The notes under the pieces: model-generated
The model's input: the letters and a program-made list of their open reading frames with translations, nothing else
Database searches by the model: none
Told to the model about the DNA's origin: nothing
Made by a program: the position numbers and the translations under genes
Source of the DNA: RBG-16-64-43 sp964353865
GTDB taxonomy: Bacteria; Chloroflexota; Anaerolineae; Anaerolineales; RBG-16-64-43
Assembly: GCA_964353865.1 (NCBI GenBank)
Contig: CAYGXJ010000120.1
Span: forward strand, 1-64,000
Direction: 5' to 3'
Length of the DNA stretch: 64,000 bases
Part shown: one piece after another, positions 8,005 to 17,220 of the stretch
How positions within the stretch are numbered: position 1 is the stretch's first letter
Layout: each line of letters starts with the position of its first letter

Positions 8005-9060
8005 TCAGTGTGCCTTTGCCGGTTGGTGCTCCTGGTCGCCGCCGTGCATCTGTGTGGCCATAGTCATGAACACGAGCGTGAGCATGCCGAACACGAGCGC
8101 CTGGATCACCCCCACAAAGAGCTCGAACAGCATGACGCCCGAGGGAACAAAGACCGGGACGAGCACACCGATGATGATCATGAGCACCGCGCCGGCGAAC
8201 AGGTTGCCGAACAACCGGAAGGAGAACGAAATGATCTTGGCCACCTCCGCCACAAGCTCGAGGAAGCCGACGAATATATCCAAGAAGGGGAAGATGGCAT
8301 CGAACGGGCCGAGATCTTTGCGGGTCCACATGCGGCCGAAGCGTCCGAAGTTGAAGTACTTGCCCAGATATCCCGGGCCGGAGGCCGAGAGGCCGATGAC
8401 CTGCGTGACGACGACCGAGATCAGCGCCAGGGCGATGGTGAAGTTGAGGTCGGTAGCCAGCCCACGCACAAAGGGCGTCACGGTGAAGAGGTGCGCCTCG
8501 CCCTCGGCGGCGCTCTCTTGTGCGGCGGGCAGGATCGTGCTTACGGTGAGTTGGCCCACCCGGAACAGTTCCTGCGCCGGGTAGCCTTCGATCTTTCCAT
8601 GAGCCTCGTGCAACCATCCGATGGACTCGAATCCGGGCAGGAGCTTGGTCAGGTTGGCGACAAGCACGACCAGGATGATCGTGGCCATCCATGGGAAGAT
8701 GCGCCGCGCCGACTTGCCGGCCGTCGATTCCGCCAGATTGTAGAGAGCCTCGATGAGCAGCTCGACGACGCCGGCGACACCGGTGAGCACCGGAGCGCCC
8801 TTCTTCACTGCGCCGCGCACCCCGAGCGCCACAAAGAAGATGACGATATCCACAAGGAGCAGCGCAAGCATGGTGTTGGTGAGCGACATCGCGCCCAGCA
8901 GCGGCACCTGGATCGGGCCAGCCACCGCCTCGGGCGCCACCTGGACATGCGGTCGAACGGGCGCATATGCGCGGACCGCAAAGACGCTGACCACGATCAG
9001 CGCGACAATCAGCCAGCGGTGGAAGCCGAAACGCCGCTTAGTCGGTTGCGCTGTGTCCAC
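8005..9060 (-). CDS. atpB: ATP synthase a subunit
   Basis: A 351-residue membrane protein forming the stator half-channels. The essential Arg lies in SFRLFGNLFAG, and further helices end with a short His-rich tail. It is longer than the usual 240-280 residues because of an N-terminal extension and a loop of about 60 residues after the LTKLLPGF segment. GTG start with GAGGAGG 9 bases upstream, overlapping the end of atpI by 23 bases. Confidence 0.95.
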   Translation of the reverse strand: MDTAQPTKRRFGFHRWLIVALIVVSVFAVRAYAPVRPHVQVAPEAVAGPIQVPLLGAMSLTNTMLALLLVDIVIFFVALGVRGAVKKGAPVLTGVAGVVELLIEALYNLAESTAGKSARRIFPWMATIILVVLVANLTKLLPGFESIGWLHEAHGKIEGYPAQELFRVGQLTVSTILPAAQESAAEGEAHLFTVTPFVRGLATDLNFTIALALISVVVTQVIGLSASGPGYLGKYFNFGRFGRMWTRKDLGPFDAIFPFLDIFVGFLELVAEVAKIISFSFRLFGNLFAGAVLMIIIGVLVPVFVPSGVMLFELFVGVIQALVFGMLTLVFMTMATQMHGGDQEHQPAKAH

Positions 9061-9361
9061 GATCGGGATCCTCCTCAGGCGCGGCCTTCGCGTGTGAGCC
9101 CGGGGTGGTCTGCAGCCGGGGTGCGGCGGACAGCACCAGGCGGAACATGACGAACAAGGTGATGGGAATACTGCCCAGGACCAGGATCAACGTGAACAAC
9201 GGGCGCGTATCGAACTGGCGGTCAAGCCACAGGCCGGCCACCAGCGCAGCGACGATGATCACCAGCGTCAGACAGCCCACTTGGCCGATCAGGCCGAGGA
9301 GCGCCATGCGCACCGCTTGTTCTTTGCGCTGTCGGTCCTTCGAGGGCTCAATCTGAGTCAT
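9038..9361 (-). CDS. atpI: AtpI/AtpZ-like small membrane protein
   Basis: A 107-residue protein with two membrane segments (about 22-47 and 56-80) and charged ends, in the position of AtpI/AtpZ, first gene of atp operons and implicated in Mg2+ handling or c-ring assembly. It is assigned by position and topology more than by motif. It starts 9 bases after an extended -10 box, so its mRNA is probably almost leaderless. Confidence 0.75.
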   Translation of the reverse strand: MTQIEPSKDRQRKEQAVRMALLGLIGQVGCLTLVIIVAALVAGLWLDRQFDTRPLFTLILVLGSIPITLFVMFRLVLSAAPRLQTTPGSHAKAAPEEDPDRGHSATD

Positions 9362-9370
9362 CGCTCGCGC

Positions 9371-9379
9371 ATTGTATCA
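9371..9379 (-). promoter_or_regulatory. Extended -10 promoter of the atp operon
   Basis: TGATACAAT on the minus strand is an extended -10 element (TGnTACAAT). It ends 9 bases before the atpI ATG, putting the transcription start within about 3 bases of the start codon. No good -35 is seen, as is usual for extended -10 promoters. Confidence 0.6.
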
Positions 9380-9537
9380 CAAGGATGGGGCGATTCTGTT
9401 GTCTTGGTCCAGGGTCAACGAGCCATTGGCGCATGCCAGAGTGAGAGATCTGCGGTGAGTTTCCCTCCCCCGTTCCCCGAGCATGCGCAGAGGGAATTCT
9501 TCGAGGTGTGACGAGCTCGCCGCCGGCCGGGATGCTG

Positions 9538-10974
9538 TCAATAGATGCTACCGGCTGCACGAATCGTCCAATCGAACCAAGGTCCGGAGAGGATGCCCAG
9601 TGCGATGATGCCCAACAGCGTCAGCCCGAGCGCCCACTTGTAGGGCACGGTGACCGGCAGCGGCTGGGCTTCGCTCTCGGAGCGATACAGGTAGACGATC
9701 TTGAGTACGATCAGATAGTAGTACAGGCCGACGATCGAGTTCAGCACGCCCACAACGGCCAGCCAGATGTAGCCGCGTTGGACCGCGGCGGCAAAGACGA
9801 ACACCTTGGCGACGAAACCCACAAAGGGCGGCATGCCCGCCAACGAGAGTAGCCCGATCAGCAGGGCCAGCGCCACCATCGGCGCGCGTCGGCTTAGGCC
9901 GGCGAATTGGGCAATGTCGTCGGAGCCGACAATCCGCGCGACCACAATGACGACTGCAAAGGCGGCCAAATTGGTTATGACATACGCGCCGAGATAGAAG
10001 AGGGTGCTCGCCACGCCGAGCGGCGAGAGGGCTACCAGCCCGATCAGCGCGTAACCCGCGTGGGCGATGGAAGAATATGCCAGAAGCCGTTTGATGTTTT
10101 TCTGCGTAAGCGCCAAGACGTTGCCCAGCGTCATGGATGCAACCGACATGGCGACGACCACCCCCACCCAATAGGGTGCCACGGCCGGCGTGAACACGGT
10201 CAGCATAACGCGCATGAGCACGGCGAACCCCGCGGCCTTGGAGGCTGTACTGATGAAGGCCGTAATGGGCGTTGGCGCTCCTTCGTAGACGTCCGGCGTC
10301 CAGAAGTGAAGCGGGACTGCCGAAACCTTGAACCCAAAGCCGACTAGCACCAGCATGGCGGCCGCAACCCACAACACGCGCGGCATCGAACCCACGGCGA
10401 TGGATTGAGCCACAGCCGCCAGGCGGGTTTCGCCGGTGAAACCGAACAGAAGGCTGAATCCGTAGAGCATGACGGTGGATGCGGCAGCACCGAAGAGGAA
10501 GTACTTGAGCCCGGCCTCGGTTGAGCGTGTGTCGCGTTTGAGGTAGCCGGCGAGCAGATAGAGCGGAATCGATGTGGTTTCGATCGCCAGGTACAACATC
10601 ACCAGGTCACCGGCTGCGGCCATCAGGCACATGCCCAGGGTGGCGACCAGCATCAGAGCGTAGGCCTCACCGCGATCGGCCAGCCCTTCCACCCCCATCG
10701 CGAGGAGCGCCGAAAGCATCGCCGCCGCCATGAGGATGACGCGGAAGGAGGCAGCCAGCGTGTCCACGCGCAGCATGCCGCCCAAGATTTCGCCGCCGGC
10801 CGGGCGCAGCGCGGACCACACGGCCACGCCGAGCAGAATCGCGAGACCCGCGGCCGTGACCCACCCCAAAGATCGCCGCGCCACGCGGCGCAAAGTCATG
10901 TCCAGGCCAATGACGACTCCGGCCAGCGCCAGCAGCCCGATTTCGGGAAGAATGAATTGAAGCTCAAGAAACAC
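9538..10974 (-). CDS. nuoN: NADH dehydrogenase subunit N
   Basis: A 478-residue antiporter-like complex I membrane subunit. Family landmarks are the acidic TM segment AIETTSIPLYLLAGY, the Lys-bearing GFGFKVSAVPLHFWTPD, and TPITAFISTASKAAGF. GTG start with GGAGGTG 4 bases upstream. It is the last gene of the nuo membrane-arm cluster. Confidence 0.96.
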   Translation of the reverse strand: MFLELQFILPEIGLLALAGVVIGLDMTLRRVARRSLGWVTAAGLAILLGVAVWSALRPAGGEILGGMLRVDTLAASFRVILMAAAMLSALLAMGVEGLADRGEAYALMLVATLGMCLMAAAGDLVMLYLAIETTSIPLYLLAGYLKRDTRSTEAGLKYFLFGAAASTVMLYGFSLLFGFTGETRLAAVAQSIAVGSMPRVLWVAAAMLVLVGFGFKVSAVPLHFWTPDVYEGAPTPITAFISTASKAAGFAVLMRVMLTVFTPAVAPYWVGVVVAMSVASMTLGNVLALTQKNIKRLLAYSSIAHAGYALIGLVALSPLGVASTLFYLGAYVITNLAAFAVVIVVARIVGSDDIAQFAGLSRRAPMVALALLIGLLSLAGMPPFVGFVAKVFVFAAAVQRGYIWLAVVGVLNSIVGLYYYLIVLKIVYLYRSESEAQPLPVTVPYKWALGLTLLGIIALGILSGPWFDWTIRAAGSIY

Positions 10975-11024
10975 CCAGCACCTCCACGCCCGCCGGCCTT
11001 ACCGCGCCGCGCGCAGCACCTCGA

Positions 11025-12497
11025 TCAGGCGCCACCCAACAAGCGCATGACCGAGTTCACTCCCGAAGCCACCAGCGGCGCCATCCAGGCGGGGAACACA
11101 CCCAGCGCGATCAGAATGAAGGAGAGCACTCCCAGGGCCAGTTTGTCGAGCGGCGTCACGTCGCCGATGTGCCCCTCAAACTCCTCCGGCATCGGCCCGA
11201 AGAAGACGCGCCGCACGATGATCATGATGTAGGCCGCGGTCACAACAATGCCCAGCGCGGCGGCGATCGCCACGATCGGCTGCGCCGACCACACTCCCAG
11301 AAAGATCGGGAACTCTGCAACGAATCCCGAAAGACCCGGCATGCCCATCGATACCAGCCCGCCCACGATAAACGCGATTGCCACCACGGGCATCTTGCGA
11401 GCGAAGCCGCCCAGCTTGGGGATGTCGCGCGTGTGCGCGCGGTCGTAGACCATGCCGACCACGGCAAAGAAGAGAGCCGTCATCACCCCGTGTGAGAACA
11501 TCTGCAGGCCCGATCCGATGTAGCCCTCGCGCGAAAGCGAGGCGAAGCCGAGCATGACCAGGCCCATGTGCGAGACCGAGGAGAACCCAATGACGTACTT
11601 GAAGTCGGTCTGCACCATGGCAATCAGCGCGCCGTAAACCACATTGACCAGGGCCAGGAAGATGATCCACGGCAGATGCACCTTGGCACCTTCGGGCAGC
11701 AGCATGATGGCCACGCGCAGCGCGGCAAATGCCCCCAGCTTCATCAACACCCCGGCGTGGAACATCGAGACTGCGGTGGGCGCCGCGACGTGGCCGTCGG
11801 GGCTCCAGTTGTGGAAGGGGAACAGGCCGCCCAGCACGCCGAACCCGAAGAAGACCACGGGGAACCAGATGCGCTGGAAGGCACCCGAGAACCCTGCCCG
11901 CTCCAGTTCAAGCATGTCGAATGTGTGCAGGCCCGAAGCGAAGAACATCGCCAGCGCGCCGACTAGCGCGACCACCGAGCCGATGAACAAGTACAAGGTC
12001 AGCTTCATCGCCGCGTACTCGCGCGTCTTCTGCCAGCCCCAAATCGCGATGAGCAGGTACATTGGGAAGACCGCGATCTCGTAGAAGAAGAACAGCTGGA
12101 AGAGGTCGAGCGAGACGAAGACCCCGAACACTCCGGTGGCCAGGATGAATAAGAAGCCGAAGAATTCGCGCGGCCGGTCATCTACGCCCCACGAAATGAG
12201 CACCCCGGTGAACATCACCACTCCGGTGAGCAGCACCAGCGGCAGGCTCAGACCGTCCACCCCGATGTGATAGGAGATGCCCCAGGCGGGCAGCCAAGGG
12301 ATCTTCTGCACCATCTGGTAGCCGCCCTGCGGGATGTCGTAGGAAAAGTAGGCGACCACTGACAGCAGCAGGGCCACGGCCGAGGCCAGCAGGGCCACAC
12401 CGCGAATCCACCCTTTGCGTTCGGCCGGCAGGAGCAGGATGATCACCCCTGCCACGATCGGCGTGAATACGATAATGCTCAAGATCGGAAAGGTCAT
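11025..12497 (-). CDS. nuoM: NADH dehydrogenase subunit M, divergent second copy
   Basis: A 490-residue NuoM-family proton channel subunit. The membrane Glu lies in FFYEIAVFPMYLLI and a Lys lies in GVLMKLGAF. The normally strict FHTWLPDAHTEAPTAGS block is changed to FHNWSPDGHVAAPTAVS, so this is the divergent paralogue of the pair. GAGGTGGG precedes the ATG. It sits directly downstream of the more canonical nuoM. Confidence 0.95.
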   Translation of the reverse strand: MTFPILSIIVFTPIVAGVIILLLPAERKGWIRGVALLASAVALLLSVVAYFSYDIPQGGYQMVQKIPWLPAWGISYHIGVDGLSLPLVLLTGVVMFTGVLISWGVDDRPREFFGFLFILATGVFGVFVSLDLFQLFFFYEIAVFPMYLLIAIWGWQKTREYAAMKLTLYLFIGSVVALVGALAMFFASGLHTFDMLELERAGFSGAFQRIWFPVVFFGFGVLGGLFPFHNWSPDGHVAAPTAVSMFHAGVLMKLGAFAALRVAIMLLPEGAKVHLPWIIFLALVNVVYGALIAMVQTDFKYVIGFSSVSHMGLVMLGFASLSREGYIGSGLQMFSHGVMTALFFAVVGMVYDRAHTRDIPKLGGFARKMPVVAIAFIVGGLVSMGMPGLSGFVAEFPIFLGVWSAQPIVAIAAALGIVVTAAYIMIIVRRVFFGPMPEEFEGHIGDVTPLDKLALGVLSFILIALGVFPAWMAPLVASGVNSVMRLLGGA

Positions 12498-12557
12498 GCA
12501 CCCACCTCACTGCCCGCCAGGCCATCGAACGGAGGCATAGACTGGGCCTTTGCGCCT

Positions 12558-14078
12558 CTATCCAAAGAGCCGCGACACGGCGGCATTGATGACGTTCAGT
12601 AGCCACGCCGGCCAGATGCCGATGACGAGCATAAGCACCATGAGCGGCGCAATGACCACCACTTCGCGCGGGGCGATTTCGAGCGCCGTTTCCTTCCAGC
12701 GCGCATTGACCGGCCCATGCAGCACCTTCTGGATCGCCTTGAGCACATAGGCCCCAGTAAGCAGCAGGCCGAGCATCGCCACCGCGGTGAACACGGGGAA
12801 GATGGGCCAACTGCCCCGCACCACCAGGAATTCCGAGACGAACCCGCCCAGCCCCGGCAGGCCGAGCGAGCTCATCGAAGTGAAGATCAAGATGCCGCCG
12901 TAGATCGGCGCCAGAGGGAAGAGGCCGCCATAATCGTTGAGCTCGCGCGTGTGGGTTCGCTCGTAGAGCACCCCCACCAGGAAGAACATGCCGGCTGCGC
13001 TCAGGCCGTGATTGAACATCTGCAACACCGCGCCGTTCATCGCGATGACCGCATCGGCTGCGGAGGCCGTCCCGCGCGCCCAGGCTGCGGCCGCAATGCC
13101 CAGCACCACAAAGCCCATATGATTGACCGAGGAGTAGGCGACCAGGCGCTTGAAATCAGTCTGACCCCAGGAGGCGAAGGCGCCGAAAACAATGGCCGCA
13201 ACGGCAAGCACGGCCAGCACCCAGGCGAAGGCTTGCGCCTGCGCCGGGTAGAGCGGCAGTACCAGGCGCAGGAAACCATAGGCGCCAAGTTTGAGCAGCA
13301 CCCCAGCCAGAATCATCGAACCGGCGGTGGGCGCCTCAGTGTGCGCGTCCGGCAGCCAGGTGTGGAACGGCCACACGGGCACCTTGATGGCAAAGGCGAT
13401 CGTGAAGGCCCAGAAGGCGATGGTCTTGACCGTGCCGATGGGCAGCCCGAAAAGCGATTGGTCAAGCGTCGGCCACCGTTCGTAGAGCACGGGCAGGTCG
13501 AATGTGCCCACGACCATCCGCAGCATCTGAATGGCCAGCAGCAGGCCCAGGGAGCCGCCCATGGTGTAGATGAGGAACTTAAGCGAGGCGTAATCGCGGT
13601 TCTTGCTGCCCCATTGGTTGATCAGAAAGTACATCGGCACCAGCCCGACTTCCCAGAATACGAAGAACAGCAGGAGGTCGAGCGAGAGGAAGACGCCCAG
13701 CATGCCCGTTTCGAGAAGCAGGAACAGCGCCAGGAACACTCGCACTCGTTCCTGAATGCTGAAGGCGGCCAAGATGCACAGCGGCGTGAGCAGCGTCGTC
13801 AGGAGCACCATCGGCAGCGAAAGCCCATCCAAGCCGAGGTGGTAATTGGAGCCGATAGAGGTGTACCAGCCGGCCAACTCTTCGAACTGGAACCCACCCG
13901 CGAACATGTCGAAGCGCATCCACGCCACGAGCGAGAGGGCCAGCGGGACCAGGCTGGCGAGGAGCGCCAGGGAGCGCAGCAGTTTCGGTTGCGCGTTAGG
14001 CAGCAGCAGGACGAGCGCTGCCGCGACCGTTGGGGTGAAGAGGATGAGCGAGAGAAGATGCGTATTGATGAAATCCAT
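12558..14078 (-). CDS. nuoM: NADH dehydrogenase subunit M, canonical copy
   Basis: A 506-residue NuoM. It has FWEVGLVPMYFLI (key Glu) and the intact FHTWLPDAHTEAPTAGS block followed by GVLLKLGAYGFLR, which carries the channel Lys. GGAGCGGG lies 3-4 bases before the ATG. With the divergent copy downstream it gives a KLMMN gene order, meaning one more antiporter-like subunit than in standard complex I. Confidence 0.96.
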   Translation of the reverse strand: MDFINTHLLSLILFTPTVAAALVLLLPNAQPKLLRSLALLASLVPLALSLVAWMRFDMFAGGFQFEELAGWYTSIGSNYHLGLDGLSLPMVLLTTLLTPLCILAAFSIQERVRVFLALFLLLETGMLGVFLSLDLLLFFVFWEVGLVPMYFLINQWGSKNRDYASLKFLIYTMGGSLGLLLAIQMLRMVVGTFDLPVLYERWPTLDQSLFGLPIGTVKTIAFWAFTIAFAIKVPVWPFHTWLPDAHTEAPTAGSMILAGVLLKLGAYGFLRLVLPLYPAQAQAFAWVLAVLAVAAIVFGAFASWGQTDFKRLVAYSSVNHMGFVVLGIAAAAWARGTASAADAVIAMNGAVLQMFNHGLSAAGMFFLVGVLYERTHTRELNDYGGLFPLAPIYGGILIFTSMSSLGLPGLGGFVSEFLVVRGSWPIFPVFTAVAMLGLLLTGAYVLKAIQKVLHGPVNARWKETALEIAPREVVVIAPLMVLMLVIGIWPAWLLNVINAAVSRLFG

Positions 14079-14108
14079 GACACCCGCTCCAGGTCGGGTC
14101 GGGCCGGC

Positions 14109-16286
14109 CTACGGCCGGAGCGCGCTCAGGTAGAAGAGCAGTGCGCCCACAACCACCACATTGACCAGGCCAATGAGCAAGTATTGCTGGACTCGGCCGG
14201 TCTGTAGCACGCGCAGAGAACGGCCGGCGCGCTTGGTGCTTTCGCCCACCAAATCGCCGAAGCCATTGATGATGGGCAGGTCGATTGCCCGCCGGAAGAA
14301 GGAGCCGAGCGCGCCGGCCAGGCGGCCGATGCCGTGCAAGACGCCGTCGATCAGCCCGCGATCCATCCACTGGTAAACGAACGTCTCACCAAACCAGCGC
14401 AATGGGCGAACCAGAATCACATCGTAGAGCTCATCAAAGTAGTACTTGTTCTTCAAGAGGGTATGCACCGGGCCCAGCGCGCGCGCCAGCGGATCCGGCG
14501 CACCCGCCGGCACGCGGCGGTACACCAGCCAGCCCAGCCCCAGACCGGTGAGTGCGACGCCGATCGAGGTGAGCAGCGGCACGGCCGAGAAGGCAACCGC
14601 CTCCGGCGCCTCGCCCAGCGTGCTGCCGACGAATTCGTGGAACCAGTTGGGCACGACACCGCCCAGCCCGGGGAAGTGCTCGGGGATGCCTACCCACCCG
14701 GCGGCGATGGCAAAGACCGACAAGAGCACGAGCGGCGCGGTCATCGTCCATACCGATTCATGAGCGTGGCGCGCAGCCTCGGTGCGGGGCTCGCCCAGGA
14801 AGGTGAGCGTAATCTGGCGCCCGGTGTAGAAGGCGGTGAGCAGTGCCGAGAGCGCCAGGGTAATGAACATGACCAGCTGTCCATGGCCGAAGGCGTCTGC
14901 CAGGATTTCGTCTTTCGACCAGAAGCCCGCGGTGATCAAGGGGAAGCCCGAAAGCGCGAGGCCGCCAATGAGGAACGTGGCGAAGGTAATGGGCATTCGC
15001 CGCCGCAACCCGCCCATGTTGAACATGTCTTGCGCATCGACGTGGTGGTCGCCCGTGTGGAAGACGCCATGCTCGACGCCGTGAATGACCGATCCTGAGC
15101 CCAGGAACAGCAGCGCCTTGAAGAATGCGTGGGTCAACAAGTGGAAGGCAGCGGCGACGTAAGCGCCGATGCCCACCGCCGCCACCATGTAGCCCAGCTG
15201 GGAGATGGTGGAATAGGCTAGCACGCGCTTGATATCGTTTTGTGCCAGGGCGATTGTGGCGGCGAACATTGCGCTGAACGCGCCGATAAACGCGATGAGG
15301 CTGAGGGTGATCGAGCTGCCGTGCTCCAGCCCGGCCGTGAGCAGCGGAAAGCAGCGCAGGATGAGATACACACCAGCCGAGACCATGGTGGCCGCATGGA
15401 TGAGCGCCGAGACCGGCGTCGGCCCCTCCATCGCATCCGGCAGCCAAACATGCAAAGGCCACTGGGCCGATTTGCCGACCGTGCCCATGAAGAGCAGCAG
15501 CCCGGCCAGCGCAGCCATCGACAGGCCCGGGATGTAGGACCGGGTCTCGACGAGGCGGGCAAGCACTTCGTGCGAGAACAGTGTGCGATATGAGAGCGTT
15601 CCGGTCTGCGCGTAGAGCGTCGCCAGGCCCAGCAGCATGAAGACATCGCCGACGCGCGTCGTGAGGAAGGCCTTCACCGCGGCCCGCTTGGCGCTGTCCT
15701 TTCCATACCAGAACCCGATCAGCAGGTACGAACACAAGCCCATGATCTCCCACCCGACGAACAGGGTGAGCAGATTATCGGAAACCACCAGGAGCAGCAT
15801 ACCGAAGGCAAAAAGCGAGATAAAGGCGAAGAAGCGCGAATACAGCGGCTCCACGGAAGCCACGCTGTGCTCGTGACCGCTGGTGTCCACCGAGCGCGCC
15901 CCGTGCGGCGGCAACCCGGGCGTATCGTGCTCGCCGCGCGGCTGCCCGAAGTTGTGATAGCCCACACTGTAGACGAAGATCGCCAGAAGGGTCCAGGCGA
16001 CAAAGAAGAGCGTCACCGCGCCCAGTGGGTCAATCAGCGTGCCGACGGAGAAGACCGTGCTGCCGGATGGGAACCACGGGATGGAGGACTGGATGGGGTG
16101 CTCGGCCAGACCCTCGGTGCGCAGCGCACCTGCAAAGACGATCATCGCCAAGAGCCAAGAAACCGCCAAGAGGCCGATGGCCAGCGTGTGACTCAACCTG
16201 CGATGGGAACGGGTGAAGATCAGGATGACCAAGAAGGCCACCAGCGGGGGCAGCGGGATCAGCCAGAGCAATGGTTCAAGCGGCAT
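14109..16286 (-). CDS. nuoL: NADH dehydrogenase subunit L, long form
   Basis: A 725-residue distal proton-pumping subunit, longer than the usual 610-650. Landmarks are VGWEIMGLCSYLLIGFW, HVWLPDAMEGPTPVSAL and THAFFKALLFLGSGS. Two additions are visible: a His/Gly-rich loop at about 112-145, and a 25-residue insert at 667-691 (DNA 14214-14288) in the lateral helix, just before RVLQTGRVQQY. A longer lateral helix fits a complex with an extra NuoM to span. Confidence 0.96.
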   Translation of the reverse strand: MPLEPLLWLIPLPPLVAFLVILIFTRSHRRLSHTLAIGLLAVSWLLAMIVFAGALRTEGLAEHPIQSSIPWFPSGSTVFSVGTLIDPLGAVTLFFVAWTLLAIFVYSVGYHNFGQPRGEHDTPGLPPHGARSVDTSGHEHSVASVEPLYSRFFAFISLFAFGMLLLVVSDNLLTLFVGWEIMGLCSYLLIGFWYGKDSAKRAAVKAFLTTRVGDVFMLLGLATLYAQTGTLSYRTLFSHEVLARLVETRSYIPGLSMAALAGLLLFMGTVGKSAQWPLHVWLPDAMEGPTPVSALIHAATMVSAGVYLILRCFPLLTAGLEHGSSITLSLIAFIGAFSAMFAATIALAQNDIKRVLAYSTISQLGYMVAAVGIGAYVAAAFHLLTHAFFKALLFLGSGSVIHGVEHGVFHTGDHHVDAQDMFNMGGLRRRMPITFATFLIGGLALSGFPLITAGFWSKDEILADAFGHGQLVMFITLALSALLTAFYTGRQITLTFLGEPRTEAARHAHESVWTMTAPLVLLSVFAIAAGWVGIPEHFPGLGGVVPNWFHEFVGSTLGEAPEAVAFSAVPLLTSIGVALTGLGLGWLVYRRVPAGAPDPLARALGPVHTLLKNKYYFDELYDVILVRPLRWFGETFVYQWMDRGLIDGVLHGIGRLAGALGSFFRRAIDLPIINGFGDLVGESTKRAGRSLRVLQTGRVQQYLLIGLVNVVVVGALLFYLSALRP

Positions 16287-16349
16287 AGCGTCCTCGGCAA
16301 GAAGTGTTCACCCACAACTGCGTGGCACGTTCCATCTCGGCGGGCAGCC

Positions 16350-16658
16350 TCAGCCGCGCAAAAGATCGGCTTCGTCGGCCACCACCGTGCGCTTAAGCCG
16401 ATACAGCGAGATGATGAGCGCGAGCCCCACTGCCGCCTCGGCGGCGGCGACCGCGAAAACCATCACCGCAAATACCTGGCCGCTCATGCGAGCCGGCTCC
16501 AGATAGCGCCAGAAGGCGACCAAGTTAAGATTGACCGCATTGAGCATGAGCTCGATGCCCATCAGAATCGCCACCGAGTTGCGGCGCGCCAGGACCCCGT
16601 ACAGCCCGAGGCAAAACAGCGCCGCCGCGACAATCAGATACCAGGAAAGTGGCACCAT
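16350..16658 (-). CDS. nuoK: NADH dehydrogenase subunit K
   Basis: A 102-residue, three-helix complex I subunit. It has GVLARRNSVAILMGIELMLNAVN with the conserved Glu of TM2 (written here as MGIELMLNAVN) and a second Glu in VAAAEAAVGLAL. ATG 16658 follows GGAGGTGAGG and gives the normal NuoK length. Confidence 0.96.
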   Translation of the reverse strand: MVPLSWYLIVAAALFCLGLYGVLARRNSVAILMGIELMLNAVNLNLVAFWRYLEPARMSGQVFAVMVFAVAAAEAAVGLALIISLYRLKRTVVADEADLLRG

Positions 16659-16705
16659 GTGTTCCTCACCTCCGGCGAACGGGCCAACAAGTCTCCCGCA
16701 CAGCA

Positions 16706-17212
16706 CTAGCGAGAGTCACCGGCGATGACAATCGCCCCAACCAGCGCCGCCAGCAGCAACACCGACGCAACCTCGAATGGCAGCATGTATTGCTCGGGCG
16801 AGAGCAGCGCCTGGCCAAGCAGCAACACCGGATCCTCGCCAGCCAGCGCCGGTGGCGTGGCGCTCGTGCCGGGCAGCGAACCCAGCAGCCAGGCCAGCCC
16901 GGCGAAGAGCGACATCGCCAACAGCGCAGGCAGCGGCCACCAGCGATGGGTGTGCTGCCCCCGCTCACGCATCTCGCGCCGGGTGAGCATGATGGCAAAG
17001 ATGATCAGCGTGGCAATCGCGCCCACGTAGATCACCACCTGCACCACCGCCATGAAGCCGGCCTCCAGCACCGCAAACAGCGCCGCCACGCCGAACAAAG
17101 AGAGGATGAGCCACAGGGCAGCATGCACGATGTTGCGGCTGACGACAACCAGGGCGGCCGACACCAGCACGACGGCGGAAATCACCACGAAGATGACTCG
17201 GGCAATCGTCAT
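16706..17212 (-). CDS. nuoJ: NADH dehydrogenase subunit J
   Basis: A 168-residue, five-helix complex I subunit. VIYVGAIATLIIFAIML is the typical TM3 pi-bulge segment, and the last helix follows EVASVLLLAALVGAI. ATG 17212 has AGGAG 7 bases upstream. It starts 8 bases after nuoH stops, where nuoI would normally sit. Confidence 0.95.
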   Translation of the reverse strand: MTIARVIFVVISAVVLVSAALVVVSRNIVHAALWLILSLFGVAALFAVLEAGFMAVVQVVIYVGAIATLIIFAIMLTRREMRERGQHTHRWWPLPALLAMSLFAGLAWLLGSLPGTSATPPALAGEDPVLLLGQALLSPEQYMLPFEVASVLLLAALVGAIVIAGDSR

Positions 17213-17220
17213 CGTCACTC

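Noticed and set aside
12717..14207. A 496-codon open frame antisense to nuoM
   Set aside because: Shadow frame with the low-complexity composition expected from reverse-complemented membrane-protein codons.
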